Of a stretch of DNA of 64,000 nt, positions 33,179-42,078 are shown piece by piece. Both the position numbers and the translations under genes were made by a program. Under the pieces are notes generated by a model. The model was not told the origin of the DNA, did no database searches, and was given only the letters and a program-made list of their open reading frames with translations. Source of the DNA: Micromonospora sediminicola (GTDB lineage Bacteria; Actinomycetota; Actinomycetes; Mycobacteriales; Micromonosporaceae); contig NZ_FLRH01000004.1 of assembly GCF_900089585.1 (NCBI RefSeq), positions 1,357,001 through 1,421,000 on the forward strand, written 5' to 3'. The first letter of the stretch is position 1. Each line of letters begins with the position of its first letter.

Positions 33179-34477
33179 TCAGCCCCGGTAGCTCCAGGCC
33201 CGCCGGCCGGCCACCACGGGCAGGACGAACGTGGGCTCCTCGGCGGCGCGCCGGCGCAGCAGCAGGGACAGCCCGGCCGCGCCGATCGACAACGCGCCGG
33301 CCACGTACCAGGCGAGCGCGTAGTCGCCGAGCCGGTCCCGGACCAGGCCGGCGCCGGTCGCGGCGAGCGCGGCGCCGACCTGGTGGGCGGCGAACACCCA
33401 GCCGAAGACCACCGCCCCGGACGCGCCGAACCACTCCCGGCACAGCGCGACCGTCGGCGGCACGGTGGCCACCCAGTCCAGCCCGTAGAAGACGATGAAC
33501 ACCAGCATGCTCGGCTCGGCCCGGCCGGCGAAGAGGCTCGGCAGCACCAGCAGCGACGCGCCGCGCAGCGCGTAGTAGGCGCCCAGCAGCAGCCGGCTGT
33601 CGACCCGGTCGGTGAGCCAGCCCGAGGCGACCGTACCGACGATGTCGAAGAGCCCGACCAGGGCGAGCAGGCCGGCGGCGGTGGTCTCCGCCATGCCGTG
33701 GTCGTGCGCGGCGGGCACGAAGTGCGTACCGACCAGCCCGTTCGTGGTCGCACCGCAGATCGCGAAGCCGCCGGCGAGCAGCCAGAACGGCCGGGTCCGG
33801 GCGGCGGCGGCGAGCGCGCCGACCGCGCGGGCCGCCGCGCCTCCCTCCGGCCGGGCCGGCGGCACGACCTCGGTGGCGCCGTAGGCGGGCCGGCCCAGGT
33901 CCGCCGGGTGCTCGCGCAGCAGCCAGACCACCAGGGGTACGACGGCGAGCGCGGCCACGGCGACGACGAGTGCCGCCGTCCGCCAGCCGTGGTCGCGCAC
34001 CAGCACCGCGACCAGCGGGAGGAACACCAGCTGCCCGGCGGCCCCGCCGGCGGTGAGCACACCGGTGACCAGGCCCCGGCGGCGGACGAACCAGCGGCCG
34101 GTGACCGTCGCCACGAAGGCCAGCGCCATCGAGCCGGTGCCCAGCCCGACGAGTACGCCCCAGCAGAGGATGAGCTGCCAGCTCTCGGTCATCACCACGG
34201 TCAGGCCGCTGCCGGCCGCCACCAGCACCAACGCGCCGGCCACCACCCGGCGGACGCCGAAGCGGTCCATCAACGCGGCGGCGAACGGGGCGGTGACGCC
34301 GTAGAGCAGCAGGTTGACCGAGACGGCGGCCGAGATGGTGGCCAGCGGCCAACCGAACTCGGCGTGCAGCGGGTGCAGCAGCACCCCGGGGGTGGCGCGG
34401 AAGCCGGCCGCGCCCACCAGGGCGACGAAGGCGACCGCGGCGACGAGCCAGGCCGGGTGCAGGCGGGATCGGATCAC
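33179..34477 (-). CDS. major facilitator superfamily transporter
   Basis: A 432-residue MFS permease with about 12 helices and a central loop near residues 195-215. Family motif A appears as FAAALMDRFGVRRV; GWLTDRVDSRLLL is the second-half counterpart. It is similar in layout to the oxalate/monocarboxylate-type MFS group. The substrate is unknown. The GTG at 34477 follows GAGACT by six bases, a weak leaderless-type box. It is divergent from the GlxA-type regulator with 71 bases between. Confidence 0.5.
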   Translation of the reverse strand: MIRSRLHPAWLVAAVAFVALVGAAGFRATPGVLLHPLHAEFGWPLATISAAVSVNLLLYGVTAPFAAALMDRFGVRRVVAGALVLVAAGSGLTVVMTESWQLILCWGVLVGLGTGSMALAFVATVTGRWFVRRRGLVTGVLTAGGAAGQLVFLPLVAVLVRDHGWRTAALVVAVAALAVVPLVVWLLREHPADLGRPAYGATEVVPPARPEGGAAARAVGALAAAARTRPFWLLAGGFAICGATTNGLVGTHFVPAAHDHGMAETTAAGLLALVGLFDIVGTVASGWLTDRVDSRLLLGAYYALRGASLLVLPSLFAGRAEPSMLVFIVFYGLDWVATVPPTVALCREWFGASGAVVFGWVFAAHQVGAALAATGAGLVRDRLGDYALAWYVAGALSIGAAGLSLLLRRRAAEEPTFVLPVVAGRRAWSYRG

Positions 34478-34548
34478 GCACCGAGTCTCGGCCGCCTCGA
34501 CGCTCGGCGACGAGTGGCCGGAAAGCCATCGTGCGCAATAATCGGGCC

Positions 34549-35607
34549 ATGTCCGTACCGCACCGCATCGCCGTCCTCGCCCTCGACGGCGTGGTCGCCC
34601 TCGACCTCGGCACCCCGGCCCAGGTCTTCGGCGCCGCCCGCGACGAGCACCGGAACCCGCTCTACGCGGTCGCCACCTGCACGCCCGGCGGCCGGCCGGT
34701 CCGCAGCACCGCCGGCTTCCAGGTGCTCCCCGACCACGGCCTGGAACTCCTCGAGACCGCCGACACCGTGATCGTTCCCGGCATCCACGCCGGTCCGCCG
34801 CTGCACGACGGCACGGTGGCCGCCGAGGTGGCCGACGCGCTGCGCGCCGCCCACGCCCGGGGCGCCCGGGTGATGTCCATCTGCACCGGCGCGTTCGTGC
34901 TCGCCGCCGCCGGGCTGCTCGACGGCCGCCCGGCCACCACCCACTGGGCGTACGCCTCCCGCTTCCGCGCCCTGCACCCGGCCGTACGGCTCGACCCCGA
35001 CGTGCTCTTCGTCGACGACGGGCCGGTGCTCACCTCCGCCGGGGTGGCCGCCGGCGTCGACCTCTGCCTGCACGTGATCCGCACCGACCACGGCAGCGCG
35101 GTGGCCAACCGGGCGGCCCGGCGCTGCGTGGTGCCGCCGTGGCGGGAGGGCGGCCAGGCGCAGTACATCGAGCGGCCGGTGCCGAAGGCCACCGCGACCG
35201 GCACGGCCGCCACCCGGGAGTGGGCCCGGCAGCGGCTGCACGAGCCGGTCGCGCTGCGCGAGATGGCCGCGCACGCCCGGATGAGCGTCCGCACGTTCAC
35301 CCGGCACTTCCGCTCGGAGACCGGGCTGAGCCCGGCGCAGTGGCTGCTCCAGCAGCGCACCGAACACGCGCGGGTGTTGCTGGAGAGCACCGACCTGAGC
35401 GTCGACCGGATCGCCCGCGACGCGGGTTTCGGCACCACCGCCGCCCTGCGCCAGCACTTCCACGCTCGGCTGGGCGTACCACCCACCGCCTACCGCCGCA
35501 CCTTCCGCGCCCCCGACCAGCCCGAGCCCGCGCCTTTCGCCGATCTTGGAGTTGTGGCGCCTGAGAGGCCAGGCATGTCGGCTTTGTCAACCTCCACGAC
35601 TCCTTGA
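34549..35607 (+). CDS. GlxA-family (DJ-1/PfpI + AraC) regulator with repeat-derived C-terminus
   Basis: A 352-residue regulator. Residues 5-170 form a DJ-1/PfpI-like domain with the nucleophile-elbow cysteine in VMSICTGAFVLAAAG. Residues 215-320 form the AraC helix-turn-helix (LREMAAHARMSVRTFTRHFR, VDRIARDAGFGTTAALRQHF). The natural protein should end near PPTAYRRTFRAP; the last 25 or so residues are encoded by a dispersed palindromic repeat (35538-35613) that supplies the stop codon. The ATG is six bases after AATAAT (34537-34542). It may control the divergent MFS gene. Confidence 0.5.
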   Translation: MSVPHRIAVLALDGVVALDLGTPAQVFGAARDEHRNPLYAVATCTPGGRPVRSTAGFQVLPDHGLELLETADTVIVPGIHAGPPLHDGTVAAEVADALRAAHARGARVMSICTGAFVLAAAGLLDGRPATTHWAYASRFRALHPAVRLDPDVLFVDDGPVLTSAGVAAGVDLCLHVIRTDHGSAVANRAARRCVVPPWREGGQAQYIERPVPKATATGTAATREWARQRLHEPVALREMAAHARMSVRTFTRHFRSETGLSPAQWLLQQRTEHARVLLESTDLSVDRIARDAGFGTTAALRQHFHARLGVPPTAYRRTFRAPDQPEPAPFADLGVVAPERPGMSALSTSTTP

Positions 35608-35613
35608 TCGGCG
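35538..35613 (+). repeat. 76-bp dispersed palindromic repeat
   Basis: Ends CGCCGATCTTGGAGTTGTGG (35538-35557) and its inverted counterpart at 35594-35613 match at 17 of 20 positions. The element covers the 3' end of the GlxA-type gene and stops seven bases before the DinB-like gene's stop codon. Confidence 0.5.
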
Positions 35614-35620
35614 TCGGTGG

Positions 35621-36106
35621 TCAGGCGGGATGGGGTTGGCGGCGGAGGGCGCGGAGCTGGGTCAGGTGCAGGGGAAGGTGGACCCGGATGTGCAGGTCGA
35701 GGGCGCGGCCCCAGGGAAGCGAATCGTCGACGTCGAGGTCGAAGCCCTCGCGCAGCACGGTCTCCACGGGTGTCTCGGCGGCCGGACCGAGCCGCTCGGC
35801 CAGCGCGCAGAGCTTCTGACTGGTGGCCCGCAGCAAAGTGGCGAGCCCGTCCAGCCCGCCGCACTCGGACACCAGCGCGTCGAGTTGCGGCCGGTGGATG
35901 GTGTCCAGGTCGTAGTACGCGAACGGTGAGCCGGCCAGGACCGCCTCGGTCGCCTCGCTCATCAGCTCGTCGTTGGCGGCGAGGTGCGCGACGATCTGCT
36001 CGGCGCTCAACTGGCCCTCCGGCGGCGGCCCGAACCCGCCCGCGTCCACCTCCGCGAGCACCTGGTCGTACGCCCGCCGCAACTCCGCGGCGTCCACCTC
36101 GTCCAT
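35621..36106 (-). CDS. DinB-like four-helix protein
   Basis: A 161-residue helical protein with the DinB/maleylpyruvate-isomerase-N-like pattern: LRRAYDQVLAEVDAG, IVAHLAANDELMSEAT, and a late LDLHIRVHLPLHLTQLRAL. The histidines in these helices could bind a metal. Relatives are thiol-dependent transferases using mycothiol or similar thiols. The ATG at 36106 was chosen; an ATG three codons upstream is also possible. There is no linked gene to suggest a substrate. Confidence 0.5.
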   Translation of the reverse strand: MDEVDAAELRRAYDQVLAEVDAGGFGPPPEGQLSAEQIVAHLAANDELMSEATEAVLAGSPFAYYDLDTIHRPQLDALVSECGGLDGLATLLRATSQKLCALAERLGPAAETPVETVLREGFDLDVDDSLPWGRALDLHIRVHLPLHLTQLRALRRQPHPA

Positions 36107-36180
36107 GCCCCGCATCCAACCCCCGCCCCCACCTGCCACGCCCCGGCTACCCGGCCCGGTTCACCCGGACGGGGGTACGC

Positions 36181-36219
36181 GCGAAGGCCGGCACCCGGGT
36201 TGGGGGTGCCGGCCTTCGC
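36181..36219 (-). terminator. hairpin after the secreted lysozyme-like gene
   Basis: A perfect 16-bp stem (36181-36196 with 36204-36219), loop GGGTTGG. It lies eight bases beyond the stop codon. Confidence 0.5.
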
Positions 36220-36226
36220 GTGGGTC

Positions 36227-36778
36227 TTACTTGGTCCAGTGCTGGTTCACGATGTCGGTGGCCTGCTTCTCCCACTGCGCGTACGCATCCGGGTAAGCCG
36301 ACACCTGCACGGTCTGGGCGGCGTCGGTCAGGGGCATCTTCTCCCAGCCGTCGACCTGCTTCAGGCCCTTGAGGAACGCCAGGGTGGAGTACTCGGGGTC
36401 GGTGATCTGCTCCGGCGTGCCCCAACCCGAGGAGGGGCGCTGCTGGAACAGGCCCAGCGAGTCGTGATCGTTGCGGTCGCCGAGGTGGCCGAGGTTCTCC
36501 AGCTTCGACTCCTGCAGGGCGGTGGCGATCGAGATGACCGCGGCCCGCTCGGGCAGGCCGGCCTTCTTCGTCGCGGCGATGATCGCCTTCGCGTTCGCCA
36601 GCTGCTCGTCGTTCAGGGTGATGGTCGACTGCTCACCCTGCACGGTGGCGACCGCGACGGGCTTGGCGGCGGCGTGGGCGGGGGTGTCGGTGTGGGCGGC
36701 GACCGGACCGGCGAACACGCCACCGGTGAAGGCCAGACCAGCAATACCAAGGATGCTCTTACGCAGGATCGTGTTCAT
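36227..36778 (-). CDS. secreted lysozyme-like (transglycosylase-fold) protein
   Basis: A 183-residue protein with a signal peptide cleaved near VAAH-TDTP (about residue 29). The mature part shows NAKAIIAATKKAGLPERAAVISIATALQESKLENL, in which the glutamate of QESKL fits the catalytic residue of lysozyme-like transglycosylases, followed by DHDSLGLFQQRPSSGWG. It likely cuts or binds peptidoglycan. It is a single gene with its own terminator. The upstream non-coding DNA was checked for a ydaO-type riboswitch and none was recognised. Confidence 0.5.
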   Translation of the reverse strand: MNTILRKSILGIAGLAFTGGVFAGPVAAHTDTPAHAAAKPVAVATVQGEQSTITLNDEQLANAKAIIAATKKAGLPERAAVISIATALQESKLENLGHLGDRNDHDSLGLFQQRPSSGWGTPEQITDPEYSTLAFLKGLKQVDGWEKMPLTDAAQTVQVSAYPDAYAQWEKQATDIVNQHWTK

Positions 36779-37508
36779 CAGGGGGGCTCCATTCGGGGGT
36801 CAACACACCCGGGGGGGGTGTGGGCACCGTCAGGCGCTCGAAAAGTCTTGAGGGATCCGGCTGGCTCGCGGGGCTGGGGGCCTCGTCGCGGCGCCGGGAT
36901 GATGTGTAACGACCGGCCACCCACCGTCATTCCGGGGTGGCGGGGCGGGGTGCGCTCCACCTGCTCGGTCGTGCACCGGGTTACAACGCCGCCGACCCAC
37001 CGCCGATTCCGCCGCCAGGGTGCCGCCCACCACCACCGAACCGGACACCCACCCCACACGGGCCGCGCGGGTGGAACACCACGGGCGCATCCCGAGCCCA
37101 CAGTCAGCCGCCCCGTTCCGCCCACGGCACGCCAACACGTTGCCCCACCCGAACTGCGCAACACGCGGCAAACGACGCGGCAGGAAGCCCGACCACTGTC
37201 GGTAGCCAGTCGGCAGGCCGATCAGTCGCAAGACCGATATACCGCTGAGTCATATTTATGACCCAGCGGTATATCGCGCAGAAGTGATGTGCCGCTGGGT
37301 CGCCGGGCCATCGATGAAGGAGTCGACATGCGCCCCGGAGGCAAGCCGCAAACTCCTTGATCAACCCGTCGAGCAGGACGCAAAGACCAAGGCGGGAGGG
37401 GCGCATGGACTGCCGCGACAGGCGCCGTGCGGGGCAGCGGCCACCCTCATCCGGGGACGGGGAGCGGCCGCGTCGACGCCGAGGGCGCGGGGTCGCAGCG
37501 GGAGCGGG
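36779..37508. other. 730-bp non-coding region
   Basis: There is no credible gene on either strand. It holds the upstream region of the secreted protein (TTGACC on the minus strand near 36801) and one strong AT-rich inverted repeat at 37235-37276. Nothing else was recognised. Confidence 0.5.
37235..37276. promoter_or_regulatory. 19-bp-arm inverted repeat, possible operator
   Basis: Arms CGATATACCGCTGAGTCAT (37235-37253) and ATGACCCAGCGGTATATCG (37258-37276) differ at one position, with a 4-base loop ATTT. A third CCGCTGGGTC word lies at 37292-37301. It is AT-rich against the background, unlike a terminator. No adjacent gene start explains it. Confidence 0.5.
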
Positions 37509-39461
37509 TCAGCGGCGGCCGTGGCGGGCGCGCAGGTAGTCGGAGACCACGTACTCGCCGAGATCGTCAAGGTCGGGCGTGAACATCCGGCCCCTCGACC
37601 GCCGCGCCACCGCGTCCACGAACCGGCGCAGCCCGGGGTCGTCGCCGAGCATGAACAGGTTGAGCGCGACGCCGTACCGGGTCAGCTTGTCCACCTCGCG
37701 GATCGTCGCCGTGATGGTCTCCGGCAGCGGCGGCCAGTGGAAGTACGCCTCGCCGTCCTCCGGGTCCAGGTGGGCGGTGGGTTCGCCGTCGGTGACCACG
37801 AGCACCACCGGCTCGGCGCCCGGGTGGCGGCGCAGGTGCCGGCCGGCCAGCCGCAGCGCGTGCTGCAGGTTGGTGCCCTGCTGCATGTCCGGCTCCACCG
37901 CGGCCAACTCCTGCTGGGTCAGCGGCATCGCCTCCCGCCCGAAGCCGACGATCTGCAACGCGTCCTGCGGGAACCGGGTCGCCATCAGGTGGGACAGGGC
38001 CAGCGCCGTCTGCTTCATCGGCCCCCAGCGCCCCTGGGAGATCATCGAGTACGACAGGTCGACGCAGAGCACCACCGCGGCGGACGCCCGGCGCTCGGTC
38101 TCCATCACCTCGAAGTCCTCGACCGCGAGCCGCACCGGCACCCCGGTGCCGGATCGGCGTACCGCGCGGGTGAGCGTGCGCACCACGTCCAGCGGCTGCT
38201 CGTCGCCGTACTCCCAGGGGCGGGAGCCGCCGCTCACCTCGCCGGCGGCACCGGCCGAGCGCAGGTCGTGCTGGCCGCGGGGGCCGGCCGTCAGGTCGGC
38301 GAAGACGCGGCGCAGCGCGGTGCCGGCCAGCCGGCGCAACGCCTTCGGGCTGAGCGTCAGCCCCTCCGCGTCCCGGGTGACCCAGCCCTGGCGGCGCAGT
38401 TCCCGCTCCAGCTCGCGCAGCCGGCGTACGTCGTCGGCGGCCTCCCGGCCGAGCGTCCGGGCGACCGCCTCGACGTCGACGTCGTCCAGGGTGGCGCCCG
38501 GCTGGTCCTGGTCGAGGGAGTCCAGCAGCTCGTCGAGTTCGGCGATCTCGTCGAGCGCGCCGGCGGCCTCGCCGTACCCGAGGGGCTGGTCGCCCCGGAC
38601 CCGCTCGCCGCGCCGCCAGTTCAGGTCGGGGCGCAACGACCGCAGGTGCTCGTCGAGCTGGGACAGCTCACCGGCGAGCCGGTCGCCGAGGGACTGGCGC
38701 ATCAGCCCGGCCAACTCCTCGCGCTGCCGGTCCGACAGCGACCGCATCAGCCGCTCCCCCGCCGCCGCCCGGCGGGCCAGCACGTCGACCAGCTCGTCGA
38801 CGTCGCGCGGGCGCTCCGGGAAGAACTCCCCGTGCCGGCGCATGAACTCGGCGAACGCGTCGGTGGTGTCCTCCGAGCGGGCGTGCCGGGCGAGCAGGTC
38901 GTTGAGGTCGCGCATCATCTCGGCGAGCTGCCGCTGGGCGGCCGGGTCGGCGGCGGCCCGCGCCGCGTCGCGCAGGCCGGCGAAGCGCTGTTCCAGCACC
39001 TCGCCGCGCAGCCCGTCGAGGATCCGCTGGTAGGTCTGCCGCGCCTCGGCGCTGGCCCACTCGTACCCCTCCAGCTCGGCCACCGCGCGGGCGGTGGAGC
39101 CGGGCAGGTTGTCCAGGACCGCCTCGGCGAACCGCGCGTCGTCGCCGTCACGACCGCGCAGCTCGTCGCGTTCCGCGGCGATCGCCTGGTCGAGCAGGGC
39201 CCGGGCCCGGGTCACCGCGCCGTCCAGGTCGCCCCGGCGCAACGCCTCCCGGCGCAGCCGGCGGGCCCGGGCGGCCAGGTCGTCCAGGCCGCCGCGCCCC
39301 TGCGGGCCGCGCCGCAGCAGCTCGCGCAGCGACTCCCGCAGGCTGCCGCCGGCCAGGACCTCCGCGCCGACGGCGTCCACCGCGGCGCGCACGTCGTACG
39401 GCGGGGCGAGCGGGTCGGGCCCGCCACGCCACTGGCCGTACCGGAACCGGTTGCCGGCCAC
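37509..39461 (-). CDS. VWA-domain protein paired with MoxR-like ATPase
   Basis: A 650-residue protein. The first 440 residues are charged and helical with coiled-coil-like stretches (ALLDQAIAAERDELRGRDG, RRLRELERELRRQGW). The C-terminal 200 residues form a von Willebrand A domain: the metal site VLCVDLSYSMISQ (DxSxS), TNLQHALRLAG, and VVTDGEPTAH. MoxR/VWA pairs act as chaperone-like or metal-inserting machines. The GTG start lies two bases after the ATPase stop codon; the larger frame upstream is a shadow of the ATPase gene. Confidence 0.5.
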   Translation of the reverse strand: MAGNRFRYGQWRGGPDPLAPPYDVRAAVDAVGAEVLAGGSLRESLRELLRRGPQGRGGLDDLAARARRLRREALRRGDLDGAVTRARALLDQAIAAERDELRGRDGDDARFAEAVLDNLPGSTARAVAELEGYEWASAEARQTYQRILDGLRGEVLEQRFAGLRDAARAAADPAAQRQLAEMMRDLNDLLARHARSEDTTDAFAEFMRRHGEFFPERPRDVDELVDVLARRAAAGERLMRSLSDRQREELAGLMRQSLGDRLAGELSQLDEHLRSLRPDLNWRRGERVRGDQPLGYGEAAGALDEIAELDELLDSLDQDQPGATLDDVDVEAVARTLGREAADDVRRLRELERELRRQGWVTRDAEGLTLSPKALRRLAGTALRRVFADLTAGPRGQHDLRSAGAAGEVSGGSRPWEYGDEQPLDVVRTLTRAVRRSGTGVPVRLAVEDFEVMETERRASAAVVLCVDLSYSMISQGRWGPMKQTALALSHLMATRFPQDALQIVGFGREAMPLTQQELAAVEPDMQQGTNLQHALRLAGRHLRRHPGAEPVVLVVTDGEPTAHLDPEDGEAYFHWPPLPETITATIREVDKLTRYGVALNLFMLGDDPGLRRFVDAVARRSRGRMFTPDLDDLGEYVVSDYLRARHGRR

Positions 39462-39463
39462 GG

Positions 39464-40909
39464 TCAGCCCCGGCCGCCGTAGACGGTGCGCCCGGACTCG
39501 GTGACGTCCTTGCCGAGCCGGCGGGTCAGGTGCAGCCCTTCGAGGACGAACTCGATGCCGGCGGCCGCCTCCTCCGGGCTGGGCGCGTCGCCGAGGCCGA
39601 GCCGGTCCAGCACCTTGGCCAGCCCGGGCACGGTGCCGACCTGGCGCAGCAGCTCGGCCGAGGAGACCAGCTCCCCGGTCTCGACCACCTCGCCCTCGGC
39701 CACCAGCGCGGTGAAGCCGGACAGGTCCAGCCCGGCCAGCCGGGCCCGGAACGTCTCGGCGGTGGCGGTGCGCAGCAGGTGCCCGAGGACCTCGATCTCG
39801 CGTCCCTCCTCGCCGCTCTCGAACTCGACCTTCCCGCGCAGCGTGGACGTCACCGACACCGCGTCGCCGACCCGCGCCACGGGCGCCTCGGCCCGGTCGG
39901 CGGGGGCGCCGGCGAGCAGGCCGGAGCGGCGCAGCGCGGAGGCGGCGACGGTCTCCGCGGCGGCGATGGCGAACCGGGCGGAGACGCCGGAGCGCGGGTC
40001 CACCGACGGCGACTCCCGCACCGCGCGGGCGAACCGGGCCAGCACCTCCAGCACGTGCTCCGGCACGGCGGCGACCAGGTCGGCCTCCTGCCGGATCAGC
40101 GCCAGCTCCAGCTCCAGGTCGAGCGGGTAGTGGGTGCGGATCTCGGCGCCGAAGCGGTCCTTGAGCGGGGTGATGATCCGGCCCCGGTTGGTGTAGTCCT
40201 CCGGGTTGGCGCTGGCCACCAGCAGCAGGTCCAACGGCAGCCGCAGCTGGTAGCCGCGGACCTGGATGTCTCGTTCCTCCAGCACGTTGAGCAGCGCCAC
40301 CTGGATCCGCTCGGCCAGGTCGGGCAGCTCGTTGACGGCGAAGACACCCCGGTTGGTGCGCGGCACCAGCCCGAAGTGGATGGTCTCCGGGTCGCCGAGC
40401 GTGCGCCCCTGGGCGAGCCGGACCGGGTCGACGTCGCCGATCAGGTCGCCGACGCTGGTGTCCGGGGTGGCGAGCTTCTCGCCGTAGCGCATCGAGCGGT
40501 GCAGCCAGCCGATCGGCAGGTCGTCGCCGGCGGAGTCGACGAGCGCGCGGGACGCCGGGGTGAGCGGGTGCATCGGGTGCTCGTTGAGCACCGAGCCGGG
40601 GATCACCGGGGTCCACTCGTCGAGCAGCGCGCCGAGCGCGCGGATCAGTCGGGTCTTGCCCTGCCCGCGTTCGCCGAGCAGCACCATGTCGTGGCCGGCG
40701 AGCAGCGCGCGCTCGACCTCGGGCAGCACCGTGTCCTGGTAGCCCACGATGCCGGGGAAGCGGTCCTCGCCGGCGCGCATCCGGGTGAGGAGGTTGTCGC
40801 GGATCTCCTGCTTGACCGTGCGGTACTGGTGGCCAATCGCGCGCAACGCGCCGAGCGTGCCGGGCAGCTCGGCGGGCGGGACCGGGGAAACCTGGTTGGG
40901 AGCGGTCAC
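39464..40909 (-). CDS. MoxR/magnesium-chelatase-like AAA+ ATPase
   Basis: A 481-residue ATPase. Walker A is GERGQGKTRLIRALG; Walker B and the following region are NRGVFAVNELPDLAERIQVALLNVLEERDIQVRG; sensor 1 is LLLVASANPEDY, with an arginine-finger region (RIITPLKDRFGAEIRT). It is the partner of the VWA protein that follows within two bases. The start was set at GTG 40909 because TAGCGT (40917-40922) lies seven bases upstream; a GTG at 40918 would overlap that box. The client is unknown. Confidence 0.5.
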   Translation of the reverse strand: MTAPNQVSPVPPAELPGTLGALRAIGHQYRTVKQEIRDNLLTRMRAGEDRFPGIVGYQDTVLPEVERALLAGHDMVLLGERGQGKTRLIRALGALLDEWTPVIPGSVLNEHPMHPLTPASRALVDSAGDDLPIGWLHRSMRYGEKLATPDTSVGDLIGDVDPVRLAQGRTLGDPETIHFGLVPRTNRGVFAVNELPDLAERIQVALLNVLEERDIQVRGYQLRLPLDLLLVASANPEDYTNRGRIITPLKDRFGAEIRTHYPLDLELELALIRQEADLVAAVPEHVLEVLARFARAVRESPSVDPRSGVSARFAIAAAETVAASALRRSGLLAGAPADRAEAPVARVGDAVSVTSTLRGKVEFESGEEGREIEVLGHLLRTATAETFRARLAGLDLSGFTALVAEGEVVETGELVSSAELLRQVGTVPGLAKVLDRLGLGDAPSPEEAAAGIEFVLEGLHLTRRLGKDVTESGRTVYGGRG

Positions 40910-40941
40910 CCGACCCACGCTAGCTCAGAATTCCCGCACCG

Positions 40942-40984
40942 CCCGGTGGTCGGTCCCGCCCCGTGACCGGGACCGACCACCGGG
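40942..40984 (-). terminator. hairpin after the membrane-protein gene at 40990
   Basis: A perfect 17-bp stem (40942-40958 with 40968-40984) in CCCGGTGGTCGGTCCCG, 9-base loop, five bases beyond the stop. Confidence 0.5.
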
Positions 40985-40989
40985 GGCGT

Positions 40990-42000
40990 TCAGGCCCGCC
41001 GCCGCAGCTGGTACGCGTACGCGGCGGCGGCCAGGGCGACCGCCCAGACCGGCCAGAGCGCCATCGGCAGGGCGGCGGAGTTGCCCTCGCGGATCAAGTC
41101 GGCGAACTCCGGCGCGGCGAGCAGATCGAGGCTGGCCGCCAGCACGGCGAGGGCGACCAGCCCGGCCGGGACGACGGCGAGGAGCACCGGCACCGGGCGG
41201 CCGGCCAGACCGGGCAGCCAGCGCGGGAACCGCTCGCCCCAGCGGGCCACCAGTCCCAGCGTGAGCACCGCGCCGACCACGGCGAACGCGCCCAGCCCGG
41301 CACCCGCCCAGACCGCGCCGTCGGCGCGCATCTCGGCGAGGGTCTCCCGGGTCATGCCGAGCGGGATGTCGAACAGCCAGGCGAAGCGGGTGAGCGCGTA
41401 GAGCACCGGGACCACGGCGGCGGTCCACGCCGCCCACCGTCCCCAGCGGGCGGCCGAGGCGGGCGTGGTCCACGCCGGCGCCGGCCCGTCGGCGACCCGC
41501 CGCCGCCAGCGCACCAGCGCGCCGGCCAGCAGCATCCCGCCGGCCAGGGCGGCGAAGCGGGCGAACAGCGGCCAGGTGAAGAGCTCGGCGTAGTCCACCG
41601 GCGGCCAGCCGAACGGCGCGCCGATGATCAGCATCGGCGCGTAGCCGAGCAGGGCCAGCACCCGCATCCCGGGCACCACCACCGCCAACGCGAGCGCGAC
41701 GGTCGCCGCGTACCCGGTGATCAGGGCGCGCAGCGGACGGGACGGGCGGATGCTCGTGCCGGTCATGGCCAGGGCGGCGACCGCGGCGGTCAGCAGCACC
41801 GCCGCGAACAGCGGCGGGCCGACGGAGACCGGCACCAGTCGGAGCAGGCCGGCGGCGTCGCCGCCGTGCGGGTCGTTCGCGCCGAACGGGTAGCCGGCGC
41901 CGGTCAGCGTGGACACCAGGGCGAGCACGCCCCAGCCGCCGAGCCAGGCGGCGGCGAGCGGAGCGACCGGGTCGAGTCGATCACGAAGTGGCAGGTTCAT
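40990..42000 (-). CDS. multi-pass membrane protein linked to a two-component system
   Basis: A 336-residue protein with about eight membrane helices. I recognise no family. Polar loops include ANDPHGGDAAG and RWRRRVADGPAPAWT. The start is ATG 42000; GAGGCT seven bases upstream could be a leaderless -10 box. It lies 78 bases after the response regulator stop in the same direction, so it may be part of the kinase-regulator operon or its direct target. It could be an ABC-type or sensor membrane subunit, but no ATPase gene is near. Confidence 0.5.
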   Translation of the reverse strand: MNLPLRDRLDPVAPLAAAWLGGWGVLALVSTLTGAGYPFGANDPHGGDAAGLLRLVPVSVGPPLFAAVLLTAAVAALAMTGTSIRPSRPLRALITGYAATVALALAVVVPGMRVLALLGYAPMLIIGAPFGWPPVDYAELFTWPLFARFAALAGGMLLAGALVRWRRRVADGPAPAWTTPASAARWGRWAAWTAAVVPVLYALTRFAWLFDIPLGMTRETLAEMRADGAVWAGAGLGAFAVVGAVLTLGLVARWGERFPRWLPGLAGRPVPVLLAVVPAGLVALAVLAASLDLLAAPEFADLIREGNSAALPMALWPVWAVALAAAAYAYQLRRRA

Positions 42001-42078
42001 GCGTCTCAGCCTCGGCCGGACGGCCACCGGAACCCTCCCGCGCCGGGGTGGACCCGCTCCCCCGTGGGAGGGACCGGG

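Noticed and set aside
36779..37000. Cyclic-di-AMP (ydaO) riboswitch upstream of the lysozyme-like gene
   Set aside because: This is a frequent arrangement in actinomycetes, so I looked for the conserved GGAACC and CCGAATCC elements on the minus strand and did not find them.
37509..40616. A single 1035-residue gene covering the VWA and ATPase region
   Set aside because: The part upstream of 39461 is the shadow of the ATPase, which has its own Walker motifs in another frame.
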